Below are positions 18,290 through 26,669 of a DNA stretch of 64,000 bases, one piece after another (position 1 is the stretch's first letter; each line of letters starts with the position of its first letter). Below the pieces are notes generated by a model. It did no database searches and was not told the DNA's origin. It saw only the letters and a list, made by a program, of their open reading frames with translations. Origin of the DNA: Pseudomonas sp. TH31 (GTDB taxonomy: Bacteria; Pseudomonadota; Gammaproteobacteria; Pseudomonadales; Pseudomonadaceae); NCBI RefSeq assembly GCF_016650815.1, contig NZ_JAEKEZ010000038.1, forward strand, positions 62,001 to 126,000, given 5' to 3'. The position numbers and the translations under genes were made by a program.

Positions 18290-18390
18290 GGCGACCACCA
18301 AAGCAGCATGGGGCTGGCGCAACGCGGTTCCTAAGATGGGTGCCATAGCCTCTGCCAAGAGGTTCTGCGTGCAACCCTGAGGGCATAACA

Positions 18391-18852
18391 ATGACAACAA
18401 AACGCAACGCCTTGCTTGTTGCCGGACTGCTGGCCGGTTTTATCAGCGCAGGTCCTGTCTGGGCCCACGGCAACGTGGTACCGCAAGCAGTGGAAACCCC
18501 GGGCCTGACCCCGGTCAAAGACGCTGGCGTGCCGGTCGATGCCGATGGCTGGGCGGCGGTGAACCCGTATCGCAACTCCCCGCAGCACGATAAAGCGCTG
18601 GAAATCGGCTCTTCGGCCTACAACCAGAACTGCGCGGCCTGCCATGGCCTGGAAGCCAAGTCTGGCGGTATCGCCCCGGATTTGCGCCTGCTCGATGTCG
18701 GCGACGCCGGCGATGAATGGTTTGTCCAGCGGGTGCGTAACGGCGCAGTTCGCGATGGTCGGGTCTACATGCCGAAAATGGCCGATTACCTGAGTCAGGA
18801 AGCCTTGTGGGCGGTGCGTACCTACCTGGACAGCGTGCACTCCGAGGAGTAA
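18391..18852 (+). CDS. pedF: Cytochrome c550, electron acceptor of the quinoprotein alcohol dehydrogenase
   Basis: This 153-residue periplasmic c-type cytochrome has a signal peptide ending near AGPVWAHG, heme motif C81-AA-C84-H85 and a likely axial Met in VYMPKMADYL. It accepts electrons from the PQQ dehydrogenase and passes them to the oxidase chain, as ExaB/PedF do. It opens a plus-strand run of four genes separated by 0-15 bp. Two copies of the candidate regulatory box precede it. Confidence 0.9.
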   Translation: MTTKRNALLVAGLLAGFISAGPVWAHGNVVPQAVETPGLTPVKDAGVPVDADGWAAVNPYRNSPQHDKALEIGSSAYNQNCAACHGLEAKSGGIAPDLRLLDVGDAGDEWFVQRVRNGAVRDGRVYMPKMADYLSQEALWAVRTYLDSVHSEE

Positions 18853-18855
18853 CCC

Positions 18856-19731
18856 ATGCGTCTGCTCGCTGTGTTGATCAGTGCTGTGTTGCTGTGCTGC
18901 CAGGTGGCGCAGGCGCAGGTCCGTAGCTATGACCAAATGATCGCGGCCGGGGAACTGAAAGTGGCGGTCTACAAGGACTTCGCCCCCTACAGTTTTGAAG
19001 ATGCCGGCCAGCCGCGCGGGGTGGATATCGAACTCGCGCAAGCCCTGGCCCAAGCGCTCGGCGTGAAATTGAAGCTGATCTGGGCACCCGCCGGGGAGAA
19101 GCTCGACGATGACCTGCGCGATTACATCTGGCGCAGCAGTCAGTTGCACAACCAGCAACTGGCCGACCTGATGATGCGCGTGCCCTACGACCGCGACTAT
19201 TCCCAGAAACGCAACGAGCTCGGCGAGCTGGAAAACGATCATGTGGTGATGTTCGGCCCGTACCAGAACGAACAATGGCAAGTCGCCTATGACCGCCGTC
19301 GGCTGGGCTCGGTGGGCAGCGTCGCGGTGTTCGAGCAGCACCCGATTGGCGTCGAAGTCGACAGCGTGCCGTCGTTCTACCTGACCTCGGTGTTCAACGG
19401 CATGCTCGCCGCCAGGACTCACCACTATCCCGGCGTTCCCCAGGCCTTTGCGGCGATGAAGGCCGGTGAAGTCGATGCGGTGATGGCGATGCGCGGCGAG
19501 ATCGACTGGCAGGTTCACGAAGCCAATGATCCGCAGGTGGCACTGGCGCAAAACGCCTACCCGAACATGGGCAAGCAGCGCTGGGAGATCGGCATGGCGG
19601 TGCATGAAAGTAACCGTCAATTGTCGTACGCCGTGGAAGAGGCGCTGGAAGCCCTGATCCGCGAAGGCTCGGTGCAAGCCATCTATGCCCGTTACGGCCT
19701 GCAATACGAAGTCCCGGAGATGTATCAATAG
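18856..19731 (+). CDS. Quinoprotein-associated periplasmic substrate-binding protein
   Basis: This 291-residue secreted protein has a signal peptide (MRLLAVLISAVLLCCQVAQA) and a type 2 periplasmic binding fold of the amino-acid-binding class: LKVAVYKDFAPYSFEDAGQPRGVDIELAQALAQALG. The family is found next to PQQ methanol and alcohol dehydrogenases (MoxJ/XoxJ-like). XoxJ-type members are thought to assist dehydrogenase activation, so a chaperone-like role is as plausible as transport. It begins 3 bp after pedF and its stop overlaps the next start by one base. Confidence 0.83.
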   Translation: MRLLAVLISAVLLCCQVAQAQVRSYDQMIAAGELKVAVYKDFAPYSFEDAGQPRGVDIELAQALAQALGVKLKLIWAPAGEKLDDDLRDYIWRSSQLHNQQLADLMMRVPYDRDYSQKRNELGELENDHVVMFGPYQNEQWQVAYDRRRLGSVGSVAVFEQHPIGVEVDSVPSFYLTSVFNGMLAARTHHYPGVPQAFAAMKAGEVDAVMAMRGEIDWQVHEANDPQVALAQNAYPNMGKQRWEIGMAVHESNRQLSYAVEEALEALIREGSVQAIYARYGLQYEVPEMYQ

Positions 19732-20492
19732 TGAACTGGCGAGCGAGTTGCCTGTTGGCCTGTTGGTTGCCCATGGCCGCCCATGCGCTGGACATCGATC
19801 CGGGCAAAGACCCGGTGCCGTCGGTGATGTGGGCGTTCTATCACCAGCAAATGCTCGGCGACGCGCCGTTCGTGTTCGACCAGCGGGTCAAGCTGCTGGC
19901 GCCGCCATTCGCCGAAGACGCCCGCCAGGTGCCGCTGGAAATCGACGCCCGGGCGTTCAAGGGCGAGGTGGTGAAGATCCTCGCCTGGGCCGAACTTAAC
20001 CCGTTGCCGAAAATCGTTGATTTTCAACCGCTGGGCCGGGTGCTGCCGTGGCTGTCGATCCGCATCCGCATCGAACAGGCCACGCCGTTGCGCGCGGCGG
20101 TGCTGACCCGCGACGGCCTCTGGCACGTCGGTTCGACCCTGATCGATGCGGCGGGCGGCGGTTGCACGGCGCCAAGCGTGGTACGTACCCAGCCGGGTTG
20201 GGAAGAACACATCGGCGAAGTGCTCGGCGGGCGCTATCCCCGTGGCGAATTCAGCCGCGTGCGCTTGCAGGTGGCGCATCCGATGGACAACGGCATGGTC
20301 AGTGGCATCCCGGAATTCTTCATCAACCACGCCGAACTGCGGGATCAGAACGATCAGTTGCTGGCCACGCTGGAGCTGTTTCCCGCCGTCAGCGAAAACC
20401 CCAACCTGGCCTTCGACATTGAAGGGGCAGGGCAGACGCGCCTGTTGCTGCGCGACAACAGCGGCAATCAATTTGATGCGGACATCCCCTGA
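19731..20492 (+). CDS. Quinoprotein-associated SoxYZ-like carrier protein
   Basis: This 253-residue secreted protein uses a GTG start in the overlap TAGTG with the preceding gene; a signal peptide follows (ending near AAHALD). The N-terminal half resembles SoxY, with a conserved Cys in AAGGGCTAPS (C145), the residue that carries sulfur intermediates in true SoxY. The C-terminal half resembles SoxZ (VRLQVAHPMDNGMVSG). Fused SoxYZ-like proteins occur with quinoprotein systems, and what they carry is not known. Confidence 0.85.
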   Translation: MNWRASCLLACWLPMAAHALDIDPGKDPVPSVMWAFYHQQMLGDAPFVFDQRVKLLAPPFAEDARQVPLEIDARAFKGEVVKILAWAELNPLPKIVDFQPLGRVLPWLSIRIRIEQATPLRAAVLTRDGLWHVGSTLIDAAGGGCTAPSVVRTQPGWEEHIGEVLGGRYPRGEFSRVRLQVAHPMDNGMVSGIPEFFINHAELRDQNDQLLATLELFPAVSENPNLAFDIEGAGQTRLLLRDNSGNQFDADIP

Positions 20493-20506
20493 CCAAGGAG
20501 CGCGCC

Positions 20507-21445
20507 ATGCGTTGGATATTGCTGTTGTTCATCGGCTTGAGCCTGCCGGCGCTGGCAGAGCTTGAATACTCGCTCAAGCCCCGGCTGATCGCCGAAGACA
20601 CCTGGCTGCTGGAAGGCAGCACCGATAATTTCGCCACGGCCAACGGTGGCAATATCGTCAACACCGGGTTCATCGTCACCGAACGCGGGGTGGTGGTGAT
20701 CGACACCGGGCCGTCGAAACGCTACGGCGAAGCCATGCGCAAGGCGATTGCTGCGGTCACCGATAAACCGGTGATCGAAGTGCTGCTGACCCACCATCAT
20801 CCCGACCATGCACTGGGCAATCAGGCGTTCACCGACGTGCCGATCGGCGCGCTGGCCGGCACTACCGAGCTGTTGCATCGCCAGGGCGATGCCATGGCCG
20901 AGAACCTGTACCGCTTGGTCGGCGACTGGATGCGCGGCACCGAAGTGGTGTTGCCGACCGAGGCATTGACCCCCGGTGTACGACGTTTTGGGAACCACGA
21001 TTTGCGTCTGCTAGGCCTGGGTGGGCATACCGGCGCGGATCTGGCTATTCTCGACCAGCAAACCGGCGTGCTGTTTGCCGGCGACCTGGTGTTTTATCAA
21101 CGGGCGCTGACCACGCCGAACAGTCCGGGGCTGGCGGTGTGGCTGGCGGACATCGCCACTCTGCAAGGCCTGCCCTGGACGCTGATCGTGCCCGGCCACG
21201 GCCCGGTGGCCACCGATCAACAGCCGTTCGAGCAGATGCGCGACTACCTCACCTGGCTCGACCAACTGCTGCGCGACGGCGCCGCCAATGGCAGCGACAT
21301 GCCCGAGATGATCCGCAGCCCCATCCCCGAGCGTTTTTCCGGCATCAGCCTGAGCCGCTACGAACTGATCCGCAGCGTCAGCCATTTGTACCCGGGCTAT
21401 GAGCGCGCACAAATGACCCGCGTTGATTCGAACGCGGACAAGTGA
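20507..21445 (+). CDS. Quinoprotein relay system zinc metallohydrolase (SoxH-like)
   Basis: This 312-residue secreted metallo-beta-lactamase-fold protein has a signal peptide (MRWILLLFIGLSLPALA), the zinc motif THHHPDHALGN, a further His in LGLGGHTGADL and Asp in LFAGDLVFYQ. The final His lies in IVPGHGPVA. It belongs to the SoxH-related group that travels with the SoxYZ-like carrier and PQQ dehydrogenases. Reaction unknown. It lies 14 bp after the carrier gene, and a REP then separates it from the dehydrogenase. Confidence 0.85.
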   Translation: MRWILLLFIGLSLPALAELEYSLKPRLIAEDTWLLEGSTDNFATANGGNIVNTGFIVTERGVVVIDTGPSKRYGEAMRKAIAAVTDKPVIEVLLTHHHPDHALGNQAFTDVPIGALAGTTELLHRQGDAMAENLYRLVGDWMRGTEVVLPTEALTPGVRRFGNHDLRLLGLGGHTGADLAILDQQTGVLFAGDLVFYQRALTTPNSPGLAVWLADIATLQGLPWTLIVPGHGPVATDQQPFEQMRDYLTWLDQLLRDGAANGSDMPEMIRSPIPERFSGISLSRYELIRSVSHLYPGYERAQMTRVDSNADK

Positions 21446-21456
21446 ACACCACAAGT

Positions 21457-21554
21457 CCAATGTGGGAGCGGGCTTGCTCGCGAAGGCGGTGTGTCAGGCG
21501 ACATCAATGCTGAATGTGAGGACCTCTTCGCGAGCAAGCCCGCTCCCACATTGG
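21457..21554. repeat. REP doublet, type GTGGGAGCGGGCTTGCTCGC
   Basis: Inverted arms CCAATGTGGGAGCGGGCTTG and CAAGCCCGCTCCCACATTGG lie between the metallohydrolase and the dehydrogenase gene. Confidence 0.87.
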
Positions 21555-21599
21555 AGTTGTGTTGGTCACAAAATCTGAGGCGTATCACCTCCGACCCGC

Positions 21600-21617
21600 T
21601 ACTAAGGGACTAGAAAT
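21600..21617. promoter_or_regulatory. Candidate ped-cluster regulator box 4
   Basis: TACTAAGGGACTAGAAAT lies 103 bp upstream of the PQQ dehydrogenase start. It resembles the boxes at 14307 and 18230 but has two extra bases in the middle, so it is the weakest member. Confidence 0.35.
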
Positions 21618-21719
21618 CTCCACATTGCGGGCAATTGTTGGAAGGGCGGCGGCGCCCAAGAATCTGCATCAGACCGGGAAAATCCCCCGGGAATAATAAA
21701 AACTGCAGAGGTAGCCGTC

Positions 21720-23498
21720 ATGACCCAACCCGCACGTCGCCAACCCTTCGTCTTGAGTGTGCTGCTCAGTGCCATGCTGTTGTCCGGCCCGGTACTGGCC
21801 GCCGTCACCGACCAGGACATCCTCCAGGACCCCAAGAACCCGGAGCAGATCGTTACCAACGGTCTGGGCGTCCAGGGGCAGCGCTACAGTCCGCTGGACA
21901 CCCTCAACGTCGACAACGTCAAGGAATTGCGGCCGGTCTGGGCCTTCTCCTTCGGCGGTGAAAAACAGCGCGGTCAGCAAGCGCAGCCGATGATCAAGGA
22001 CGGCGTGATGTACATGACCGGCTCCTACTCGCGGGTGTTCGCGGTGGATGCGCGCACCGGCAAGAAACTCTGGCAATACGACGCGCGCCTGCCCGACGAC
22101 ATCCGCCCGTGCTGCGATGTGATCAACCGCGGCGTGGCGCTGTACGGCGACCTGGTGTTTTTCGGCACCCTCGACGCCAAGCTCGTGGCCCTGAACAAAG
22201 ACACCGGCAAAGTGGTGTGGAGCAAGCAGGTGGCCGACCACAAGGAAGGCTATTCGATCAGCGCCGCGCCGTTGGTGATCAACGGCAAACTGATCACCGG
22301 CGTGGCCGGTGGCGAGTTCGGGGTGGTTGGCAAGATCTCCGCCTACGACCCGAAAAACGGTGACTTGCTGTGGGTCCGCCCGACCGTTGAAGGCCACATG
22401 GGTTATGTCTACAAGGACGGCAAAGCGATCGAGAATGGCATCTCCGGCGGCGAAGCCGGCAAGACCTGGCCCGGCGATCTGTGGAAAACCGGCGGCGCCG
22501 CGCCTTGGCTCGGCGGCTACTACGACCCGGAAACCAATCTGCTGCTGTTCGGCACCGGCAACCCGGCACCGTGGAACTCGCACCTGCGCCCTGGCGACAA
22601 CCTCTACTCGTCGTCGCGCCTGGCGCTGAACCCGGATGACGGCACGATCAAATGGCACTTCCAGAGCACGCCCCACGACGGCTGGGACTATGACGGCGTC
22701 AACGAGCTGATCTCGTTCAACTACACCGAGGGTGGCAAGGAAATCAAAGCCGCCGCCACCGCTGACCGTAACGGTTTCTTCTACGTGCTCGACCGCACCA
22801 ACGGCAAGTTCATCCGCGGCTTCCCGTTCGTGGACAAGATCACCTGGGCCAGCGGCCTGGATAAGGATGGCCGGCCAATCTACAACGAAGCCAGCCGTCC
22901 TGGCGCACCGGGTGCCGAAGCCAAGGGCAGTTCAGTGTTCGTCGCCCCGGCGTTCCTCGGTGCGAAAAACTGGATGCCGATGGCCTACAACAAGGACACC
23001 AAGCTGTTCTACGTGCCGTCCAACGAGTGGGGCATGGACATCTGGAACGAAGGCATCGCCTACAAGAAAGGCGCGGCGTTCCTCGGCGCCGGGTTCACTA
23101 TCAAGCCGTTGAACGAAGACTACATCGGCGTGTTGCGCGCCATCGATCCGGTCACCGGTAAAGAAGTCTGGCGCCACACGAACTACGCGCCGCTGTGGGG
23201 CGGGGTGCTGACCACCAAGGGCAACCTGGTGTTCACCGGCACGCCGGAAGGTTTCCTGCAGGCGTTCAACGCCAAGACCGGCGAGAAAGTCTGGGAATTC
23301 CAGACCGGCTCCGGCGTGCTCGGTTCGCCTGTGACCTGGGAAATGGACGGTGAACAGTACGTCTCGGTGCTGTCCGGTTGGGGCGGTGCTGTTCCGCTGT
23401 GGGGCGGCGAAGTGGCCAAGCGCATCAAGGACTTCAACCAGGGCGGCATGCTCTGGACCTTCAAGCTGCCGAAAGACCTGGTGGTGGCCAAGCACTGA
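21720..23498 (+). CDS. pedH: PQQ-dependent alcohol dehydrogenase, lanthanide-type (PedH-like)
   Basis: This 592-residue periplasmic quinoprotein oxidises primary alcohols to aldehydes. It has a signal peptide (LLSAMLLSGPVLAAV), the adjacent-cysteine disulfide C131-C132 (RPCCDV) typical of these enzymes and eight-bladed propeller tryptophan-docking repeats. The catalytic region reads HDGWDYDGVNE: catalytic D323 is followed two residues later by D325. In known enzymes an Asp at that second position marks lanthanide-dependent types (XoxF, PedH); calcium types have Ala, Ser or Thr. Lanthanide use is therefore inferred with good support. It is flanked by the relay genes and an aldehyde dehydrogenase. 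Confidence 0.9.
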   Translation: MTQPARRQPFVLSVLLSAMLLSGPVLAAVTDQDILQDPKNPEQIVTNGLGVQGQRYSPLDTLNVDNVKELRPVWAFSFGGEKQRGQQAQPMIKDGVMYMTGSYSRVFAVDARTGKKLWQYDARLPDDIRPCCDVINRGVALYGDLVFFGTLDAKLVALNKDTGKVVWSKQVADHKEGYSISAAPLVINGKLITGVAGGEFGVVGKISAYDPKNGDLLWVRPTVEGHMGYVYKDGKAIENGISGGEAGKTWPGDLWKTGGAAPWLGGYYDPETNLLLFGTGNPAPWNSHLRPGDNLYSSSRLALNPDDGTIKWHFQSTPHDGWDYDGVNELISFNYTEGGKEIKAAATADRNGFFYVLDRTNGKFIRGFPFVDKITWASGLDKDGRPIYNEASRPGAPGAEAKGSSVFVAPAFLGAKNWMPMAYNKDTKLFYVPSNEWGMDIWNEGIAYKKGAAFLGAGFTIKPLNEDYIGVLRAIDPVTGKEVWRHTNYAPLWGGVLTTKGNLVFTGTPEGFLQAFNAKTGEKVWEFQTGSGVLGSPVTWEMDGEQYVSVLSGWGGAVPLWGGEVAKRIKDFNQGGMLWTFKLPKDLVVAKH

Positions 23499-23517
23499 TC
23501 GATCATCTGCACAAAAC

Positions 23518-23610
23518 CTGTAGGAGCAAAGCTTGCTCGCGATGAACTCACCACGATTTGACTGAAAAACTGCGGTGGCCCAGTCGCGGGCAAGCCTTGC
23601 TCCTACGACC
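23518..23610. repeat. REP doublet, type GTAGGAGCAAGGCTTGC
   Basis: Arms CCTGTAGGAGCAAAGCTTGC and GGCAAGCCTTGCTCCTACGA face each other after pedH. It may protect or separate the dehydrogenase transcript. Confidence 0.82.
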
Positions 23611-23623
23611 AAATAACGAGAGT

Positions 23624-23637
23624 CCCCCCTGCCAACG
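23624..23637. promoter_or_regulatory. Shared upstream element, copy 1 (aldehyde dehydrogenase)
   Basis: CCCCCCTGCCAACG lies 86 bp upstream of the aldehyde dehydrogenase start. CCCCCCTACCAACG lies upstream of pqqA at 25411 with a single difference. Possible regulator site; inference only. Confidence 0.45.
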
Positions 23638-23722
23638 GCGCATTCGCCCGGCACGCGGGGCTCTCTACTATCGGTTCATCGCCTGTTGGCTTGACAGGCA
23701 TCGACCCAGACAGAGGCCCACC

Positions 23723-25243
23723 ATGATCTACGCACAACCTGGTACACCCGGCGCCGTCGTTTCCTTCAAACCGCGCTACGGCAATTTCATCGGCGGCGAG
23801 TTCGTCCCGCCGGTCAATGGCGAGTACTTCACCAACACCTCGCCGGTCAACGGTGAAGTGATCGCCGAGTTCCCGCGCTCCAGCGCTGCCGACATCGACA
23901 AGGCCCTCGACGCTGCCCATGCGGCGGCCGATGCCTGGGGTAAAACCTCGGCGCAGGACCGCTCCCTGGTGCTGCTGAAAATCGCCGACCGCATCGAACA
24001 AAACCTCGAAATCCTCGCCGTCACCGAATCCTGGGACAACGGCAAAGCCGTGCGCGAAACCCTCAACGCCGACGTGCCGCTGGCGGCTGACCATTTCCGC
24101 TACTTCGCCGGATGCATCCGCGCACAGGAAGGCGGCGCCGCCGAGATCAACGAGCTGACCACCGCCTATCACTTCCACGAGCCGCTGGGCGTGGTCGGGC
24201 AGATCATCCCGTGGAACTTCCCGCTGCTGATGGCCGCCTGGAAACTTGCCCCGGCCCTGGCCGCCGGCAACTGCGTGGTGCTCAAACCTGCCGAACAAAC
24301 GCCGCTGTCGATCATGATCTTCGCTGAACTGATCGCCGATTTGCTGCCGCCCGGCGTGCTGAACATCGTGCAAGGTTTCGGTCGCGAAGCGGGTGAGGCC
24401 CTGGCCACCAGCAAGCGCATTGCCAAGATTGCGTTTACCGGTTCCACTCCGGTGGGCGCGCACATCATGCATTGCGCCGCCGAGAACATCATCCCAAGCA
24501 CCGTTGAGCTGGGCGGCAAGTCGCCGAACATCTTCTTCGAAGACATCATGAATGCCGAGCCGCAGTTCATCGAGAAAGCCGCCGAAGGCCTGGTGCTGGC
24601 GTTCTTCAACCAGGGCGAAGTCTGCACCTGCCCGTCCCGGGCGCTGGTGCAGGAATCGATCTACGAGCCGTTCATGGCCGAGGTGATGAAGAAGATCGTC
24701 AAGATCAAGCGCGGCAACCCGCTGGACACCGAAACCATGGTCGGCGCCCAGGCGTCCGAGCAGCAATACGACAAGATCCTTTCGTACCTGAAGATTGCCC
24801 AGGAGGAGGGCGCTGAGCTGCTCATCGGTGGCGCCGCCGAGCGGCTTGAGGGCGACTTGTCGACGGGGTATTACATCCAGCCGACCCTGCTCAAGGGCCA
24901 TAACAAAATGCGTGTGTTCCAGGAAGAAATCTTCGGCCCGGTAGTGGGCGTCACCACCTTCAAGGACGAAGCTGAAGCCCTGGCGATTGCCAACGACAGC
25001 GAGTTCGGCCTCGGCGCCGGCCTGTGGACCCGCGACATCAACCGCGCCTACCGCATGGGCCGGGCGATCAAGGCCGGGCGTGTCTGGACCAACTGCTACC
25101 ACCTGTACCCGGCCCACGCCGCGTTCGGTGGCTACAAGAAGTCCGGGGTCGGCCGCGAAAACCACAAAATGATGCTTGATCACTATCAGCAAACCAAAAA
25201 CCTGCTGGTGAGCTACGACATCAATCCGTTGGGGTTCTTCTGA
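23723..25243 (+). CDS. NAD-dependent aldehyde dehydrogenase, ExaC/PedI-type
   Basis: This 506-residue ALDH-superfamily enzyme oxidises the aldehyde made by the quinoprotein. The oxyanion Asn lies in IIPWNFPLLMA, the glutamate base in TVELGGKSPNIFF and the catalytic Cys in FFNQGEVCTCPSR. I chose ATG 23723 (MIYAQPGTPGAVVSF), the usual start for AldB/ExaC proteins; the upstream open frame is REP sequence. No signal peptide, so cytosolic. It sits between pedH and pqqA. Confidence 0.9.
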   Translation: MIYAQPGTPGAVVSFKPRYGNFIGGEFVPPVNGEYFTNTSPVNGEVIAEFPRSSAADIDKALDAAHAAADAWGKTSAQDRSLVLLKIADRIEQNLEILAVTESWDNGKAVRETLNADVPLAADHFRYFAGCIRAQEGGAAEINELTTAYHFHEPLGVVGQIIPWNFPLLMAAWKLAPALAAGNCVVLKPAEQTPLSIMIFAELIADLLPPGVLNIVQGFGREAGEALATSKRIAKIAFTGSTPVGAHIMHCAAENIIPSTVELGGKSPNIFFEDIMNAEPQFIEKAAEGLVLAFFNQGEVCTCPSRALVQESIYEPFMAEVMKKIVKIKRGNPLDTETMVGAQASEQQYDKILSYLKIAQEEGAELLIGGAAERLEGDLSTGYYIQPTLLKGHNKMRVFQEEIFGPVVGVTTFKDEAEALAIANDSEFGLGAGLWTRDINRAYRMGRAIKAGRVWTNCYHLYPAHAAFGGYKKSGVGRENHKMMLDHYQQTKNLLVSYDINPLGFF

Positions 25244-25286
25244 TCTACCGCGTATAGCCGCAAGTCATCGGATGTACACAATCTCT

Positions 25287-25380
25287 GTAGGAGCTGCCGC
25301 AGGCTGCGATCTTTTGATTTTGATTTTGATTTTCAAGGTCAAAAGATCAAAAGATCGCAGCCTGCGGCAGCTCCTACATG
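25287..25380. repeat. REP doublet, type GTAGGAGCTGCCGCAGGCTG
   Basis: Arms CTGTAGGAGCTGCCGCAGGC with GATCTTTTGATTTT, and AAAAGATCGCAGCCTGCGGC with AGCTCCTACA, enclose a short T/A-rich loop. It follows the aldehyde dehydrogenase and probably serves as its terminator. Confidence 0.85.
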
Positions 25381-25410
25381 GGATCGCCGGGCCTTCCTGG
25401 CACCCGGCAC

Positions 25411-25424
25411 CCCCCCTACCAACG
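25411..25424. promoter_or_regulatory. Shared upstream element, copy 2 (pqqA)
   Basis: CCCCCCTACCAACG lies about 99 bp upstream of pqqA, near-identical to the element upstream of the aldehyde dehydrogenase at 23624. The pqq promoter must lie in 25381-25522, because a REP bounds it on the left. Confidence 0.45.
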
Positions 25425-25522
25425 CACGCCGCCACCTCCTTCGAAAGTAGCATTCGGGCACTTGGCGCCCCGTGCATTAATGGTTCTACCGGAATTGCCC
25501 GGCACAAGAAGAGGATTGACCC

Positions 25523-25594
25523 ATGTGGACTAAACCCGCGTTTACCGATCTGCGTATTGGCTTCGAAGTGACGATGTATTTCGCCAACCGTTGA
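25523..25594 (+). CDS. pqqA: PQQ precursor peptide PqqA
   Basis: This 23-residue peptide supplies the glutamate and tyrosine that become PQQ. The conserved pair is E15 and Y19 in GFEVTMYFANR, with the typical start MWTKPAFTDLRIGFE. A GAGGATTGACCC leader provides the ribosome site. It lies 55 bp upstream of pqqB. The gene is short but unmistakable by sequence and position. Confidence 0.96.
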   Translation: MWTKPAFTDLRIGFEVTMYFANR

Positions 25595-25649
25595 TTGATC
25601 ACCCGGCCAGCCGATGCGTTGGCCGGGCCTGCCTTCTGGAGCATTGCTC

Positions 25650-26564
25650 ATGCACATCCGCGTTCTCGGTTCCGCCGCTGGTGGCGGTTTCCCGCAATGG
25701 AACTGCAACTGTCGGCAGTGCGCCGCGATGCGCAACGGCAGCCTGCGCGCGCAACGACGCACGCAATCGTCGATCGCCGTGAGCGACAACGGCGTGGATT
25801 GGGTGCTGTGCAATGCTTCCCCGGATATCCGTGCGCAACTGGAGAGCTTCCCGGCCTTGCAACCGGCGCGCCGATTGCGCGACACGGCGATTGCCGGTGT
25901 CGTCCTGCTGGATAGCCAGATCGACCATTGCACCGGGCTGTTGAGCCTGCGCGAAGGGTGCCCGCATTCGGTCTGGTGCACCGCGCGGGTTCATGAGGAT
26001 TTGAGCAGCGGTTTCCCCCTGTTCAGCATGCTCAAGCATTGGAACGGCGGCTTGCAATGGCAACCCATCGGGCTTGCATGCGAGCCGTTCAGCATCGGCG
26101 CTTGCGAACACCTGCAGTTTCGCGCGATTCCCTTGGTCAGCAACGCACCGCCGTACTCGCCCAATCGCGGCAATCCGCAGTCGGGCGACACCATCGGCTT
26201 GTTTATTGAAGATCGGCGCACTGGCGCCTCGGTGTTCTATGCGCCGGGCCTGGGCCAGGTCGATGACGACGTGCTGAGCTGGATGCAGCGCGCCGATTGC
26301 CTGCTGCTGGACGGTACGTTGTGGCGCGACGACGAGATGCGCGTCTGCGAGGTCGGGCAGAGCCTTGGCAGTGAAATGGGGCACCTGCCGCAAAGCGGTC
26401 CTGGCGGGATGCTTGAAATCCTTGAGGGGTTCAGCCGCCAGCGCAAGGTGCTGATCCACATTAACAACACCAACCCGATCCTGGATGAAGACTCGACCGA
26501 GCGGGCGTTGCTGGAGCGGCGTGGGGTTGAAGTGGCGTTTGATGGCATGAGTCTTGTGCTGTAG
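25650..26564 (+). CDS. pqqB: PQQ biosynthesis protein PqqB
   Basis: This 304-residue metallo-beta-lactamase-fold protein starts MHIRVLGSAAGGGFPQWNC and keeps the Cys-rich NCNCRQC segment, DSQIDHCTGLLSLREG and IHINNTNPILDEDS. PqqB is proposed to hydroxylate the PqqA-derived tyrosine or otherwise act before PqqC. Start ATG 25650. A REP lies between it and pqqC. Confidence 0.95.
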   Translation: MHIRVLGSAAGGGFPQWNCNCRQCAAMRNGSLRAQRRTQSSIAVSDNGVDWVLCNASPDIRAQLESFPALQPARRLRDTAIAGVVLLDSQIDHCTGLLSLREGCPHSVWCTARVHEDLSSGFPLFSMLKHWNGGLQWQPIGLACEPFSIGACEHLQFRAIPLVSNAPPYSPNRGNPQSGDTIGLFIEDRRTGASVFYAPGLGQVDDDVLSWMQRADCLLLDGTLWRDDEMRVCEVGQSLGSEMGHLPQSGPGGMLEILEGFSRQRKVLIHINNTNPILDEDSTERALLERRGVEVAFDGMSLVL

Positions 26565-26573
26565 CGGATGGCC

Positions 26574-26640
26574 CTATCGCGGGCAAGCCTTGCTCCTACA
26601 AGGTCGCGTGATCCTGTAGGAGCAAGGCTTGCCCGCGAGA
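26574..26640. repeat. REP doublet, type GTAGGAGCAAGGCTTGCCCG
   Basis: Arms TCGCGGGCAAGCCTTGCTCC and GGAGCAAGGCTTGCCCGCGA are only about 20 bp apart, inside the pqq operon between pqqB and pqqC. It could uncouple the level of pqqAB from pqqCDE mRNA. Confidence 0.85.
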
Positions 26641-26669
26641 CCATACACAGCGAAATCCGGAGAACCACA

